This document shows positions 35,167 through 44,509 of a stretch of 64,000 nucleotides of DNA, piece by piece; the stretch's first letter is position 1; every line of letters starts with the position of its first letter. The stretch spans positions 186,001-250,000 of the forward strand of contig NZ_SACQ01000001.1 in assembly GCF_004005935.1 (NCBI RefSeq), written 5' to 3'. The notes under the pieces are model-generated. The model searched no databases and was not told the DNA's origin. It saw only the letters and a list, made by a program, of their open reading frames with translations. The translations under genes were made by a program, and so were the position numbers. The DNA is from Neptunomonas marina. GTDB lineage: Bacteria > Pseudomonadota > Gammaproteobacteria > Pseudomonadales > Balneatricaceae.

Positions 35167-36018
35167 TTAAGAACCATGCATCTTTTGTTCGCGCTCATAT
35201 TCTTCGTGCTCAGCACGTAGCAGAAGGTCGTCAAAGAGCTGATCTGTCTCGGCTTGAAACTCAGCGGCGCCAGTGGCAATTTTGATTGGGATGGTGCTGT
35301 CTGCGATACGCACTTTGCGCTGGCCTAATGCGTTAAGAATACGCTTTTCTACCAAACTGGTTTGCTCTAACGTCGCATCAATTAGGCAAACCACAAAGCT
35401 CTTGTTATCTAAACGCGCAACATAATCAGATTCACGCAGCTGCTCTTGCAGAGTGCGCGCAACACAGATCAACGCATGGTCGCCCATGACGTAACCGTAC
35501 GTTTGATTAATATCGCGAATGTTGGCGATGCTAACGATCAAGATTGAGTAGGGCGTGCGGTAGCGTTTCACTCGTGCAACATCTTGCGAACCCATCGTGA
35601 AGAGTTGGCGACGATTAAAAAGGCCCGTTAGCGTGTCGTGGGTGGCTTGGTCTTTGAGGCTTTTCTCCATCTCGACAAGGTCGGAGACATCTTGGAAGAA
35701 AAGGGCAATGTGGCTGTCGATAGGTGAAAAGGTAACCCGGTAGTGGTGTAAACCATCGCCGCTGACCAAACTTAAGCGGTGTGTGCTGGCTTCTGCTGAC
35801 AGTTGAGCATCCTCTGTGAAGGCTTCTAGCGCTTCCACCACGTCGCTGCTTTGATTGAGTTGGCGCAGCGCCATATTGAGCAAGTCATCACGTTGGGTGT
35901 GAAATAGCTGAACGGCGGCCTCGTTGGCGTAGTGAATATGGTACTGCGCATCGACTGCAATAGCCGCAGTAGGGCTGCCTTCAAGCAGCGTATCTAACGA
36001 GAGAGTTTCATCAACCAT
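35167..36018 (-). CDS. PAS-GGDEF protein with degenerate active site
   Basis: 283 residues. A PAS domain (about 8-115, [20 protein letters not shown]) is linked by the usual [13 protein letters not shown] to a GGDEF domain (about 125-280). At the active site the sequence is DNKSF (204-208) in [10 protein letters not shown], where GGDEF is needed, so diguanylate cyclase activity is very unlikely. The upstream fold and length are otherwise intact. AGGG lies 8 nt before ATG 36018. It is tightly followed by yidD. It probably binds a nucleotide or a partner rather than making cyclic-di-GMP. Confidence 0.85.
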   Translation of the reverse strand: MVDETLSLDTLLEGSPTAAIAVDAQYHIHYANEAAVQLFHTQRDDLLNMALRQLNQSSDVVEALEAFTEDAQLSAEASTHRLSLVSGDGLHHYRVTFSPIDSHIALFFQDVSDLVEMEKSLKDQATHDTLTGLFNRRQLFTMGSQDVARVKRYRTPYSILIVSIANIRDINQTYGYVMGDHALICVARTLQEQLRESDYVARLDNKSFVVCLIDATLEQTSLVEKRILNALGQRKVRIADSTIPIKIATGAAEFQAETDQLFDDLLLRAEHEEYEREQKMHGS

Positions 36019-36077
36019 AACATTTCCCTAACGGCATTGAATCTGTGCGTACATCATACGATGTAAACAGGTGTTTA

Positions 36078-36111
36078 GAAACTCGCCCTTGGCCGTATCA
36101 AGGCGAGTTTC
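36078..36111 (-). terminator. Hairpin after phoH2
   Basis: Arms GAAACTCGCCCTTG and CAAGGCGAGTTTC pair over 13 bp with one bulged C around a 7-nt loop, 17 bp past the phoH2 stop. The following T tract is short, so termination is probable but not certain. Confidence 0.55.
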
Positions 36112-36127
36112 GCTTCCTTTTAGTCGA

Positions 36128-37528
36128 TCACAGATGCTGTTCAGCATACTCGGCAAGACGTGACCGGAATATACCTTCGAAGTGCACGTTAACGGCGCCT
36201 TCATAGCCCTTAAAGCGTTCGACGATATAGGTCAAACCCGACGTTAATGGTGTCAGGTAATTGGAATCGATCTGCGCTAAGTTACCGAGGCAGATCATCT
36301 TTGTTCCTTTACCTGAACGCGTCAGGATCGTTTTTAATTGCGAAGGCGTTAGGTTTTGTGCCTCATCAATAATCACAATAGCGTCTTGGATGCTGCGACC
36401 GCGAATGAAGTTTAAGGACTTAAACTGAATGTTGGCCTTCTCAATGGCATATTTCACGCTGCTTTGTGGGCGGTCATCGTTTTCATGCATCGCCTCAAGA
36501 TTATCGTGTATTGCGCTCATCCAAGGCGTCATCTTCTCCTCTTCGGTGCCCGGCAGAAAGCCGATATCTTCTGCAACCGGTGGTGTCGAGCGGGTCACGA
36601 TGATCTTACTGAAGATCCCTTTTTCGATAACGAGTTCAAGTGCACAGGCTAACGCTATTAGTGTTTTACCAGAGCCTGCGGCGCCGTTAAGAATGGCTAG
36701 GTCCAGTGTTGGATCAAGCAGAGCCTGCATGGCGAAAGCCTGATAGATATTGATCGGCTGAATACCCCAGCACGATTGCTGCATAAGTTTATCGTAGCCA
36801 AGGTCGCGCAGGATGAGTGTCTCGCCATCGATATCGGCAACGCGTGCCGCGAAGTCTTTGGAGTCGTCGTAGATATACTGGCCAATATATGCGTTGGGTA
36901 GAAGGTCATGCGCCACTTTATGGAAGGTGCGCCCGCCCTCTTGGTAGCTCTCGACATCGTCCACTTGCTCCCAAAACACGCCATCAAGATGGGTATGGCC
37001 TGCCGGCAGCAGGTCGATATCAGCCACTAACTGGTCGGTACGATAGTCCTCTACCTTTTCAAGGCCAGCCCCCAGTGCTTTGAGGCGCATATTGATATCT
37101 TTGGTCACCAGAATGACTTGGCGATCTGTTTCAAGCGACTGCAGATGTAACGCGCAATTGATAATCAGATTATCTTTGTTGCGGTTGTTGGGCAGTGACT
37201 CTTTGGTGGCTTGTAGTTCGTGGTCTGGGAAGATGCTGAGCTTGCCTAGCTTCGTGCTATGGCTTTGGGTCTGGTCTTCTCCTGGCAGAAAAATGGGTAC
37301 GCCCCGTTTTATCTGAGCCGGAGAGTGAGCTTTGGAGAGTATTTCGTCGATCGCCCGGATGGCAAAGCGAGCCTCTTGGGCCACATTCTTCTTGCGATCT
37401 TTGATATCGTCGAGCTCCTCCAGAACAGTCATGGGGATGGTGACATCCTGCTCTTTAAACTCGTAGAGACAGCGAGGATCATGGAGTAGTACGTTGGTGT
37501 CGAGAATGTACAGCTTTGTAGCACTCAT
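36128..37528 (-). CDS. PhoH2-type PIN-domain/ATPase (toxin-like RNase helicase family)
   Basis: 466 residues from ATG 37528, with AAGGA 8 nt upstream; a frame to 37570 adds 14 residues without support. An N-terminal PIN nuclease domain (YILDTNVLLHDP, about 1-150) is joined to a PhoH ATPase: Walker A GAAGSGKTLIAL near residue 262 and Walker B AIVIIDEAQNLTPSQL near 360. PhoH2 proteins have been shown to unwind and cut RNA in an ATP-dependent way. No antitoxin-like gene precedes it, as is usual for stand-alone gammaproteobacterial copies. Confidence 0.9.
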   Translation of the reverse strand: MSATKLYILDTNVLLHDPRCLYEFKEQDVTIPMTVLEELDDIKDRKKNVAQEARFAIRAIDEILSKAHSPAQIKRGVPIFLPGEDQTQSHSTKLGKLSIFPDHELQATKESLPNNRNKDNLIINCALHLQSLETDRQVILVTKDINMRLKALGAGLEKVEDYRTDQLVADIDLLPAGHTHLDGVFWEQVDDVESYQEGGRTFHKVAHDLLPNAYIGQYIYDDSKDFAARVADIDGETLILRDLGYDKLMQQSCWGIQPINIYQAFAMQALLDPTLDLAILNGAAGSGKTLIALACALELVIEKGIFSKIIVTRSTPPVAEDIGFLPGTEEEKMTPWMSAIHDNLEAMHENDDRPQSSVKYAIEKANIQFKSLNFIRGRSIQDAIVIIDEAQNLTPSQLKTILTRSGKGTKMICLGNLAQIDSNYLTPLTSGLTYIVERFKGYEGAVNVHFEGIFRSRLAEYAEQHL

Positions 37529-37635
37529 GAGCGTTATCCTTTGCAGCCATGGGTAGCGGTGCAAAATCATATGACTTTGCCCTCTTCATGATAGTCTATG
37601 ACAGATGACGGAAAAGCGACATTAAGGAGTCAGAT

Positions 37636-38352
37636 GTGGAGTATCGTTCAATTGTGGTGCTGACCGGCGCGGGTATTTCTGCGGAATCAGGTATTCGAAC
37701 GTTCCGCGCGAGCGATGGTTTATGGGAAAATCATCCCATTGAGGAGGTTGCCACACCTGAAGGCTTTGCGGCAGACCCAACGTTAGTACATCGCTTTTAC
37801 AATGCTCGCCGCGCGCAGCTGCAGGATACGGCGGTCGTTCCCAATGCCGCACACTTAGCCTTGGCTGAGTTAGAGCAGCACTTTGCCGGAGAGTTTCTCT
37901 TGGTCACTCAAAATGTCGATAACCTCCATGAGCGCGCTGGCAGCCATGCTCTGCGCCATATGCACGGAGAGTTATTGCGCTTGCGTTGTAATGAATCGGG
38001 GTACTCCTTTGATCACCATGGCGATAGCTCTGAAAACGAATCGTGCGTTTGTTGCGGCTTGAAAGGCACCTTGCGCCCAGACATCGTGTGGTTTGGTGAG
38101 ATGCCGATGTTTATGGACGAGATTTACACCGCATTGAGTCATTGCGATCTTTTTCTATCGATCGGGACATCGGGGCATGTTTATCCCGCCGCGGGGTTTG
38201 TCGAGGTCGCCAATGAAGCGGGTGCACACACGGTTGAGATCAACCTTGAGCCGAGCCAAAAGCAATCGCACTTTAAAGAGCATATTTACGGCTTGGCGAG
38301 TGAGTGTGTGCCTGAGTTTGTGAACTCACTAATAACCGCTGGCCGCCAGTAG
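37636..38352 (+). CDS. cobB: NAD-dependent protein deacylase (class III sirtuin)
   Basis: 238 residues from GTG 37636 with AAGGAG about 6 nt upstream. NAD-binding [26 protein letters not shown] and the catalytic His in HMHGELL are all present; FYNARRAQL holds the Tyr and Arg of class III sirtuins that bind succinyl and malonyl groups. Four cysteines for zinc are reduced to a recognisable Cys at LRC and CVCC, as in E. coli CobB. It removes acetyl, succinyl and related groups from lysines in the cytoplasm. Divergent from phoH2. Confidence 0.94.
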   Translation: MEYRSIVVLTGAGISAESGIRTFRASDGLWENHPIEEVATPEGFAADPTLVHRFYNARRAQLQDTAVVPNAAHLALAELEQHFAGEFLLVTQNVDNLHERAGSHALRHMHGELLRLRCNESGYSFDHHGDSSENESCVCCGLKGTLRPDIVWFGEMPMFMDEIYTALSHCDLFLSIGTSGHVYPAAGFVEVANEAGAHTVEINLEPSQKQSHFKEHIYGLASECVPEFVNSLITAGRQ

Positions 38353-38388
38353 TTTCGTGGACGTCGTGCTGTTGTTTTTTGAGTCACG

Positions 38389-38415
38389 CTTGTAGTTACA
38401 GTTCTTGTAGTTACA
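38389..38415. repeat. Two tandem 12-bp direct repeats
   Basis: CTTGTAGTTACA occurs at 38389-38400 and 38404-38415, period 15 bp; a degenerate third copy follows at 38416-38427 (8 of 12). It sits just upstream of the P-loop kinase gene and may be a binding site for a regulator, or a simple slippage product. Confidence 0.5.
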
Positions 38416-38451
38416 TTTTTAGTTGCGTTGAATCTGGCTAGGGAGCTTGGC

Positions 38452-38979
38452 GTGAAATTAGTATGGATCTACGGGCCGCCAGCTGCAGGGAAGTTAACAG
38501 TCGCTACCTGCTTAAAAGAGCAGTTTGGCTACAAGCTGTTTCACAATCATTTGGCCGTTGATATTGGCCTTGCGATCTATGATCGGTTTGGCGAGAAAGA
38601 CTTTCTCAGTTTTACCAAGCAGGTCCGCCAACTTGCGCTAGCTAAAGCGAAGGAGATTGGCGTTTCTCATCTTGTGATGACCCACATGGCCTGTGCTGAT
38701 CATGATCGAGAGATCATGGAAGATTACCTCGCCTTCTTTCTATCGCAGGGGATACAGACGTATCCTGTACACCTACAGCCAAGCCGTAGCGCGCTCTTAG
38801 AGCGTGCCATAAGCGATGAGCGAAAACCTTCACACAAGCTCTCTGACTCAAAAAAAGTCGCAGCACTGCTCGATAAACAACCGTTTGCAGCCATAGAGCA
38901 TGAGAACGGCCTTGTTATCGACAATACCGAACTGACCGCGGAGCAGGTCGCCGGCGTGATTCATCGCCACGTAGACTAG
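38452..38979 (+). CDS. P-loop kinase-like protein (AAA_33/shikimate-kinase fold)
   Basis: 175 residues from GTG 38452 with AGGGAG 6 nt upstream. It opens with a Walker A in VWIYGPPAAGKLT (about residues 4-16) and has the length of a small nucleoside- or metabolite-kinase. The DYLAFFLSQGIQTYPVHLQP segment and the later SDERKPSHKLSD lid resemble P-loop kinases of unknown substrate. No operon partner is close. It could phosphorylate a small molecule or aminoglycoside-like compound; I cannot say which. Confidence 0.75.
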   Translation: MKLVWIYGPPAAGKLTVATCLKEQFGYKLFHNHLAVDIGLAIYDRFGEKDFLSFTKQVRQLALAKAKEIGVSHLVMTHMACADHDREIMEDYLAFFLSQGIQTYPVHLQPSRSALLERAISDERKPSHKLSDSKKVAALLDKQPFAAIEHENGLVIDNTELTAEQVAGVIHRHVD

Positions 38980-39046
38980 AGATAGTTAGCAAAAGTGTCA
39001 TCTGTCAGCAGTATGTTGGCATTTGCAACCTAATAAAGGATTGAGT

Positions 39047-40066
39047 GTGTTGAAAAAACTCTTAGCTGCTTTTTTATGGGCCGTTAGCATTGGCGCTTGT
39101 GCCAGTGACTACCCTGTCGCTGTTGTGACAGCAGACGCCGTCAGTAGCAGCCGCGAAACGCCCATAGAGGTGGTGTTTTGGTACCCCAGTGTGAGCGAAG
39201 GGAAGCTAAAACAGATTGGCAATACACGGGTCTTTGCGGTACCCGAAGTGCTGGACGGCGCGCAACCTGTCGATGGTCGTTTTCCTGTGATAGTGCTCTC
39301 TCACGGAGGTATTCGTGCCGCGTTTAGCCACTATAGCTGGGTTGCCCGTTCGCTGGCGCGCAAGGGTTTCATTGTGGCGACACCGGTGCCACCGGATCCG
39401 CGCGCGATCACTGCAAGTTCCGCATTTAATGAGTTGGCGCTGCGTTCCGCTGATCTTTCAAGTGCGCTAACAGCACTCCAGCAACATGATCTTTTGGCAG
39501 CGCATAGCCGCTTTGAGCAGGTGTTCGGTGTTGGCTTTTTCGTTGGAGGCGCTGCAGTTTTATCGCTAGCGGGAATGGAGTTTGATATTGGCAGATTAAT
39601 GCAGACCTGTAACCGAGCTAACAGCACAGTCGATTGCGCTTGGTTAGCCCGAGAGGGCGTTGAGTTAACCGCGCAGGTGTTACAGCCGCTGGCAGGTTCC
39701 AGAAAGGACCGCCGTATAGCGGGAGTGCTAGCGATCAACCCAGAGTTTAGTGCTGCATTTGGTCTTAGCCGCATCGGTGTGCCAGCCAACGTTCTCGAGC
39801 TAAATCGATCAGGGCAGGAGGCGCTGGCGTTTAACGATGCGGCCCGCGCCGCGCTATCGATTGATTATCAAGCAGAGCCCAGTATCGCCGCCATGAGTGC
39901 ATTTAGCGTATGCACCGAAGAGGGGAAAGCGATGCTAACAAAGGTGGGAAGTCCTATCTGTGACGAACCGGCGGATGAGTCTCGGGCGGCACAGCAGCAG
40001 CGTTTGTTAGCGCAGATCACAAGCTGGCTAGCGACGCAAACAGCGGCGCATGATGGAGCGCCGTAG
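39047..40066 (+). CDS. Exported alpha/beta-hydrolase fold protein lacking the nucleophile Ser
   Basis: 339 residues from GTG 39047 with AAGGA 6 nt upstream. It has a signal peptide (LKKLLAAFLWAVSIGACAS); IGAC may be a lipobox. FPVIVLSHGGIRAAFSHYSW (residues 79-98) is the oxyanion region of PAF-acetylhydrolase/dienelactone-hydrolase relatives. The nucleophile elbow should read GxSxGG, but here it is Gly163-Phe-Phe165-Val-Gly-Gly, so Phe replaces Ser. The fold is intact and long, with no stop or frameshift. Either the Ser has moved or the protein is a binding protein. Substrate unknown. Confidence 0.75.
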   Translation: MLKKLLAAFLWAVSIGACASDYPVAVVTADAVSSSRETPIEVVFWYPSVSEGKLKQIGNTRVFAVPEVLDGAQPVDGRFPVIVLSHGGIRAAFSHYSWVARSLARKGFIVATPVPPDPRAITASSAFNELALRSADLSSALTALQQHDLLAAHSRFEQVFGVGFFVGGAAVLSLAGMEFDIGRLMQTCNRANSTVDCAWLAREGVELTAQVLQPLAGSRKDRRIAGVLAINPEFSAAFGLSRIGVPANVLELNRSGQEALAFNDAARAALSIDYQAEPSIAAMSAFSVCTEEGKAMLTKVGSPICDEPADESRAAQQQRLLAQITSWLATQTAAHDGAP

Positions 40067-40318
40067 CCCGAGGTGGCCACGCCCTTTGTTGTCATCGTAA
40101 GGGCTAGAGAGGCCGTATCAGTTTAACTGCCACTAAGTCATCTATTCACCTGCGCTTAGGTCAATGCTGGCATCAAGATAGATTAACTTGCTGTAATACA
40201 AAGGTTTAATCTGTCATAAAAGTGGACTATGGTGAAAAGACCACTGCGTCATCAAAGGCATGCCGCTGATCGTTAGCGCTTTATTTATTAGCTGCATGGC
40301 CCGTTCTGGAGGTTGTGT

Positions 40319-41689
40319 ATGATTAAAGAACATTTTATTAACGCGAAAGTGACGCCGTTGGCGAGCTTAGATACGTTATCCCCCCATGAGGTCGCCAAGC
40401 TTCAGGATATCAGTAAAGGCGGTCTTTATCGTTTGTTTCGCCAATGTTGCTTGGCCGTCTTAAACACCGGTAGCGAAATGGACAGTACCAGCCAAGTACT
40501 CGATAAGTTTCGTGATTTTGATATCCGCATTGCTCACAAACATCAGGGTGTTCAGTTGGAACTGATCAACGCGCCTGCGTCCGCGTTTGTGGATGGCGAG
40601 ATCATTCAGGGTATCCGTGAGCACCTCTTCACGGTGTTACGAGACCTGCTGTATATCGGCGATGAGCTTGATCAATGCTGTGATGGTCTCGACGAGACCG
40701 GGCGTACAACCAACACCGTATTTCATATCCTGCGCCATGCGGCGGCGATGCGGCCACACATAAAACCGAACCTCGTGGTGTGCTGGGGTGGCCACTCCAT
40801 CAAGCGCCACGAGTACGAGTACACCAAGAAGGTCGGCTATGAGCTAGGGCTGCGCAGTTTTGATATCTGCACCGGTTGCGGCCCGGGGGCGATGAAAGGC
40901 CCGATGAAAGGCGCGGCGATTGCTCATGCTAAGCAGCGCAAAGCCAATCCGCGTTATATCGGTTTAACTGAGCCTGGCATTATCGCGGCCGAATCGCCTA
41001 ACCCCATCGTCAATGAGCTGGTGACACTGCCCGATATCGAGAAGCGCCTAGAAGCTTTTGTGCGCCTTGGGCACGGTATTATTGTGTTCCCAGGTGGTGC
41101 CGGAACGGCAGAAGAGATCCTCTATATGTTGGGTATTTTGCTCCATCCGAAAAACGCGGATGTGCCTTATCCGTTGGTGTTCACCGGCCCACAAGGAAGC
41201 GAGGCATACTTTGAGACGGTAGATCGTTTTATCCGCACAACACTGGGTGATGAGGCGACGAAACGGTACCAGATTATTGTTGATGACCCGCATGGTGTCG
41301 CTGTGACAATTAAAGAGGGGATGGAGCAGGTACTGGCGTACCGTAAGCAGACCGATGAATCATTTCACTTTAATTGGCAGTTACATATCCCCGAAGAGTT
41401 TCAGCAACCATTTGAGCCGACGCATGAGGCGATGGCGCAACTGTGCTTAAAAGAGGGGCAGCCTGATTATATTCTGGCCGCGCAACTACGCAGAGCGCTC
41501 TCTGGTATTGTGGCTGGCAACGTGAAAGAACCTGGGGTGCTTGCCATTGAGAAACACGGCCCGTTCGAGTTGACTGGTGACAAGGTCATTATGGATGCAC
41601 TAGATGAGCTGTTGGAGTCATTCGTGAATCAGCATCGTATGAAGATCAATCACGAAGAGTATGTGCCCTGCTATCGCATCGTTAATTAG
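40319..41689 (+). CDS. ppnN: Pyrimidine/purine nucleotide 5'-monophosphate nucleosidase (LOG family)
   Basis: 456 residues from ATG 40319 with TGGAGG 6 nt upstream; close to E. coli PpnN (YgdH, 454). A family-specific N-terminal domain (LAVLNTGSEMDSTSQVLDKF) precedes the lysine-decarboxylase-like Rossmann core with VFPGGAGTAEEIL near residue 258. It cleaves nucleoside monophosphates to base and ribose 5-phosphate and in E. coli is bound and stimulated by (p)ppGpp. It stands alone and is convergent with a thiolase gene. Confidence 0.93.
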   Translation: MIKEHFINAKVTPLASLDTLSPHEVAKLQDISKGGLYRLFRQCCLAVLNTGSEMDSTSQVLDKFRDFDIRIAHKHQGVQLELINAPASAFVDGEIIQGIREHLFTVLRDLLYIGDELDQCCDGLDETGRTTNTVFHILRHAAAMRPHIKPNLVVCWGGHSIKRHEYEYTKKVGYELGLRSFDICTGCGPGAMKGPMKGAAIAHAKQRKANPRYIGLTEPGIIAAESPNPIVNELVTLPDIEKRLEAFVRLGHGIIVFPGGAGTAEEILYMLGILLHPKNADVPYPLVFTGPQGSEAYFETVDRFIRTTLGDEATKRYQIIVDDPHGVAVTIKEGMEQVLAYRKQTDESFHFNWQLHIPEEFQQPFEPTHEAMAQLCLKEGQPDYILAAQLRRALSGIVAGNVKEPGVLAIEKHGPFELTGDKVIMDALDELLESFVNQHRMKINHEEYVPCYRIVN

Positions 41690-41698
41690 GCAATAAAA

Positions 41699-41729
41699 AA
41701 GCGCACCGAGCGTTTTGCTGGGTGCGCTT
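41699..41729 (-). terminator. Intrinsic terminator for the thiolase gene
   Basis: AAGCGCACC / GGTGCGCTT pair over 9 bp with a 13-nt loop; on the minus strand the hairpin is followed by six T residues, 20 bp after the thiolase stop. It may also slow ppnN transcripts. Confidence 0.85.
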
Positions 41730-41748
41730 ATACGGAGCAGAGGTGCTG

Positions 41749-42933
41749 TTACGGACGCTCAAGCAGTGCTGCGATACCTTGTCCGCCACCAATACACATG
41801 GTGACAACGGCATATTTACCCTGAACTCGCTCGAGTTCGTACAGCGCTTTGACGGTGATAATGGCACCCGTTGCGCCGATAGGGTGGCCTAAGGAAATGC
41901 CTGAACCATTCGGGTTAACTTTATCGCTAGGTAGCTCCAAGTCACGGCAAACCGCGAGTGCTTGTGCGGCAAACGCTTCGTTCACTTCCCAAACGTCGAT
42001 ATCAGCGACCGATAGACCTGCGTTATCAAGCAGCTTTTTCACCGCTGGAACCGGGCCGATACCCATATATTTGGGTTCGACACCGGCAAATGCGTAGCCT
42101 TTTAATTTAGCCATCGGCTTCAGGCCGCGCTTCTCAGCTTCGGCTGCGCTCATCAGTGTGACTGCCGCAGCTGCGTCGTTCAGGCCTGATGCGTTACCTG
42201 CTGTCACAGTGCCATCTTTTTTGAAGACTGGACGCAGCTTTTCCATATCTGCAACTTCACAGTTTAAGCGGATATGCTCGTCGGTATCGAACACCGTTGT
42301 GCCCTTACGGCTGACAAGCTCAACTGGCATGATCTGTGATTTGAAACGACCTTCTGTTGACGCGGTTTCGGCACGGTGGTGGCTTTGCGTTGCGAGTGCA
42401 TCTTGGTCTGCGCGGCTGATTTGCCATTTTTCAGCGATATTTTCAGCAGTGATGCCCATATGAGTGTCGTCGAACGGGCAGGTCAGTGCACCGACCATCG
42501 CATCAACGATTTGGCCATCACCCATGCGTTGTCCAAAACGTGCGCTTGGCATCCAGTACTGCGAGCGGCTCATAACCTCTGCGCCACCGGCAACCGCAGC
42601 ATCGCATTCGCCGAGTTCAATTTGTTGAGCCGCAGTAACAATGGCCTGTAGACCACTGCCGCAGAGGCGATTGACGGTTACAGCGGGTGTTTCTTTGGCT
42701 AAGCCACCGTTAACTGCAGCGACACGACTGAGATACATATCCTGACGCTCGGTGTGAATAACATTGCCAAAGACGCAATGCCCGAAGGCGTCTGCGTCTG
42801 CATTGGAGCGGTTGACTGCCTCAGCGACGACGGCTGCAGCAAGCTCGCATGGCGTTTTTGTTTTTAAACTGCCACCAAAACCGCCGATCGCTGTTCGTAC
42901 ACCGCTAAGGATCACAACTTCGTTCTGACTCAT
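41749..42933 (-). CDS. Acetyl-CoA acetyltransferase / beta-ketothiolase
   Basis: 394 residues. The acylated nucleophile is Cys91 (VNRLCGSGLQA), the NEAFAAQ loop carries the CoA-binding residues, GHPIGATGA contains the catalytic His, and CIGGGQG the second Cys. The subfamily is the biosynthetic tetramer type (PhaA, AtoB). It condenses two acetyl-CoA or splits a 3-ketoacyl-CoA. No phaB, phaC or fadB gene is adjacent, so its pathway (polyhydroxybutyrate, acetoacetate use, degradation) cannot be fixed. AAAGGTGA precedes ATG 42933. Confidence 0.93.
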   Translation of the reverse strand: MSQNEVVILSGVRTAIGGFGGSLKTKTPCELAAAVVAEAVNRSNADADAFGHCVFGNVIHTERQDMYLSRVAAVNGGLAKETPAVTVNRLCGSGLQAIVTAAQQIELGECDAAVAGGAEVMSRSQYWMPSARFGQRMGDGQIVDAMVGALTCPFDDTHMGITAENIAEKWQISRADQDALATQSHHRAETASTEGRFKSQIMPVELVSRKGTTVFDTDEHIRLNCEVADMEKLRPVFKKDGTVTAGNASGLNDAAAAVTLMSAAEAEKRGLKPMAKLKGYAFAGVEPKYMGIGPVPAVKKLLDNAGLSVADIDVWEVNEAFAAQALAVCRDLELPSDKVNPNGSGISLGHPIGATGAIITVKALYELERVQGKYAVVTMCIGGGQGIAALLERP

Positions 42934-43120
42934 TCTTATTCACCTTTCCTGTTTGCACTGTGTCTTGATGTTAAAACAAACGTTTGCGACAGGTCATCGG
43001 TGCAGCTAAGCAAATAGGCGTAAAATTAGACTAATGAATCATCCAGTTGCACCGGACATTAGCGACGTTTAGGGCGTGGTGGTATATTTAGCAGCGCTTA
43101 AAGTGGGAACGAGTTTTGGT

Positions 43121-44098
43121 TTGAAGAACAAGTTAATAGTTACACTGACCACCGTAAAGGGTTCTAGGCAGTATTCGCTCGGGCAGTTAGCGCGCTATGT
43201 GATCGCGTTGTTTATTGTGCTCACGATGCTGAGCTTTGCGGTGTCTAATTGGTTGCTAGTGCGTACGCAAGATGATCTAGCGGTACTTGAAGAGGATCAT
43301 CAGCAACTGACAGATCAGTACGAGCTGATGCTGGGTACGCAAAGCCTATATAAAACAGAGTTAGACCAGCTCAGTGCATCTTTATCACGTGTGGCCTTCG
43401 AGCGGGATCGGCTGCAAGCCGAGAACATCCGTATGGGCGATCAGCTGCAGGAGGAGACCATTCGCGTAGGAGAGCTGCATGCCACATTGGGTGCAAGCCT
43501 CAACGGCTTGGAGGCGATGCTCAACTTAGATACCACCGAAGAGGTCACGCCTGAACGCTTAGAACAGCTCACATTGATGGCGAACCAGCGTCTCTTTATG
43601 CTGAACAGCATTCCAAACGGGTTGCCGATTCAGCCGCTGCGTATCACCGACAAGTTTGGTATGCGGATGCACCCTATTAAGAAGCGGCGTATTATGCATA
43701 ACGGTATTGATTACAAAGCTAACATCGGTACCCCTGTTTATGTTACGGCAGATGGTGTTGTGGAGTATGCAGGCAATAAAGGCGACGGCTACGGTAAACA
43801 GGTGGTTGTACTGCATAACTTTGGCTTTAAAACAGTGTATACGCACCTAAATTCCACCAATGTGAAGCGGGGTGAGCTGGTTCACAAAGGGCAGAAGATC
43901 GCTGAAAGTGGCAATACGGGTAAGTCGACAGGCCCGCATCTGCATTATGAGGTAAGATATCTCTATAAACCGCTGAATCCGGCGCATTTTGTGTCTTGGA
44001 ATATCGCCAATTTCGATACAATTTTTTCAAACGTAAAGAGTGTTAAATGGGCATCCTTAAAAAATCTGTATCCGCTAAATCAATCCGCTCAGCCATAA
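43121..44098 (+). CDS. Membrane-anchored M23 (LytM) peptidase partner of bactofilin
   Basis: 325 residues from TTG 43121, where KNKLIVTLTTVKGSRQYS matches homologues; a GTG at 43076 would add 15 residues and is less convincing. A membrane helix (about 28-48) is followed by a coiled coil (about 55-140) and a LytM domain: His in MHNGIDYKA, Asp in the same block, and HLHYEV for zinc. It should face the periplasm and cut or bind peptidoglycan peptides. It overlaps the bactofilin gene by 52 bp, a pairing seen in several bacteria where bactofilin places the hydrolase. Confidence 0.88.
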   Translation: MKNKLIVTLTTVKGSRQYSLGQLARYVIALFIVLTMLSFAVSNWLLVRTQDDLAVLEEDHQQLTDQYELMLGTQSLYKTELDQLSASLSRVAFERDRLQAENIRMGDQLQEETIRVGELHATLGASLNGLEAMLNLDTTEEVTPERLEQLTLMANQRLFMLNSIPNGLPIQPLRITDKFGMRMHPIKKRRIMHNGIDYKANIGTPVYVTADGVVEYAGNKGDGYGKQVVVLHNFGFKTVYTHLNSTNVKRGELVHKGQKIAESGNTGKSTGPHLHYEVRYLYKPLNPAHFVSWNIANFDTIFSNVKSVKWASLKNLYPLNQSAQP

Positions 44099-44499
44099 CG
44101 ATCATCGCTGAAGGCAACAAGTTTACCGGTGACATGAGTATCGTCGGAAAGATGCACATAGACGGTATGTTTGATGGCAGCATCAGCTCGTTGGATGATA
44201 TCTCAATCGGAAAATCTGGCCATGTGACGGGTAGCATCAAAGCTAAGCAGATCATGGTTTCTGGTCTTCTTGAAGGTGAGGTGGTGTGCGATGAGCTGCA
44301 TATTGAAAAGGGTGGCCAGGTACGTGCAACGGTACTTAGCAAGACCATGGCAATTGATCCTGCAGGCTGCTTTTTAGGAGAGCGCCGCCAGCCTGAGACA
44401 AGTATTGGGCGGACTCTGGAAGCCTCTGAGTATAAAGCGGGAGTTGAAGCGATCGATTCTCTCCCTGATAAGATAACCCTGCCTTCCGAGTCTTCTTAA
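44047..44499 (+). CDS. Bactofilin cytoskeletal protein
   Basis: 150 residues with a bactofilin beta-helix core (about 20-112): [20 protein letters not shown] and [20 protein letters not shown] show the repeated strands with IxG spacing. Bactofilins polymerise without nucleotide and place cell-wall enzymes at curved or polar sites. It overlaps the M23 peptidase gene by 52 bp in another frame, so they are co-expressed. A short N-terminal tail and a 38-residue polar C-tail flank the core. Confidence 0.9.
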   Translation: MGILKKSVSAKSIRSAITIIAEGNKFTGDMSIVGKMHIDGMFDGSISSLDDISIGKSGHVTGSIKAKQIMVSGLLEGEVVCDELHIEKGGQVRATVLSKTMAIDPAGCFLGERRQPETSIGRTLEASEYKAGVEAIDSLPDKITLPSESS

Positions 44500-44509
44500 T
44501 TCTGCGATT

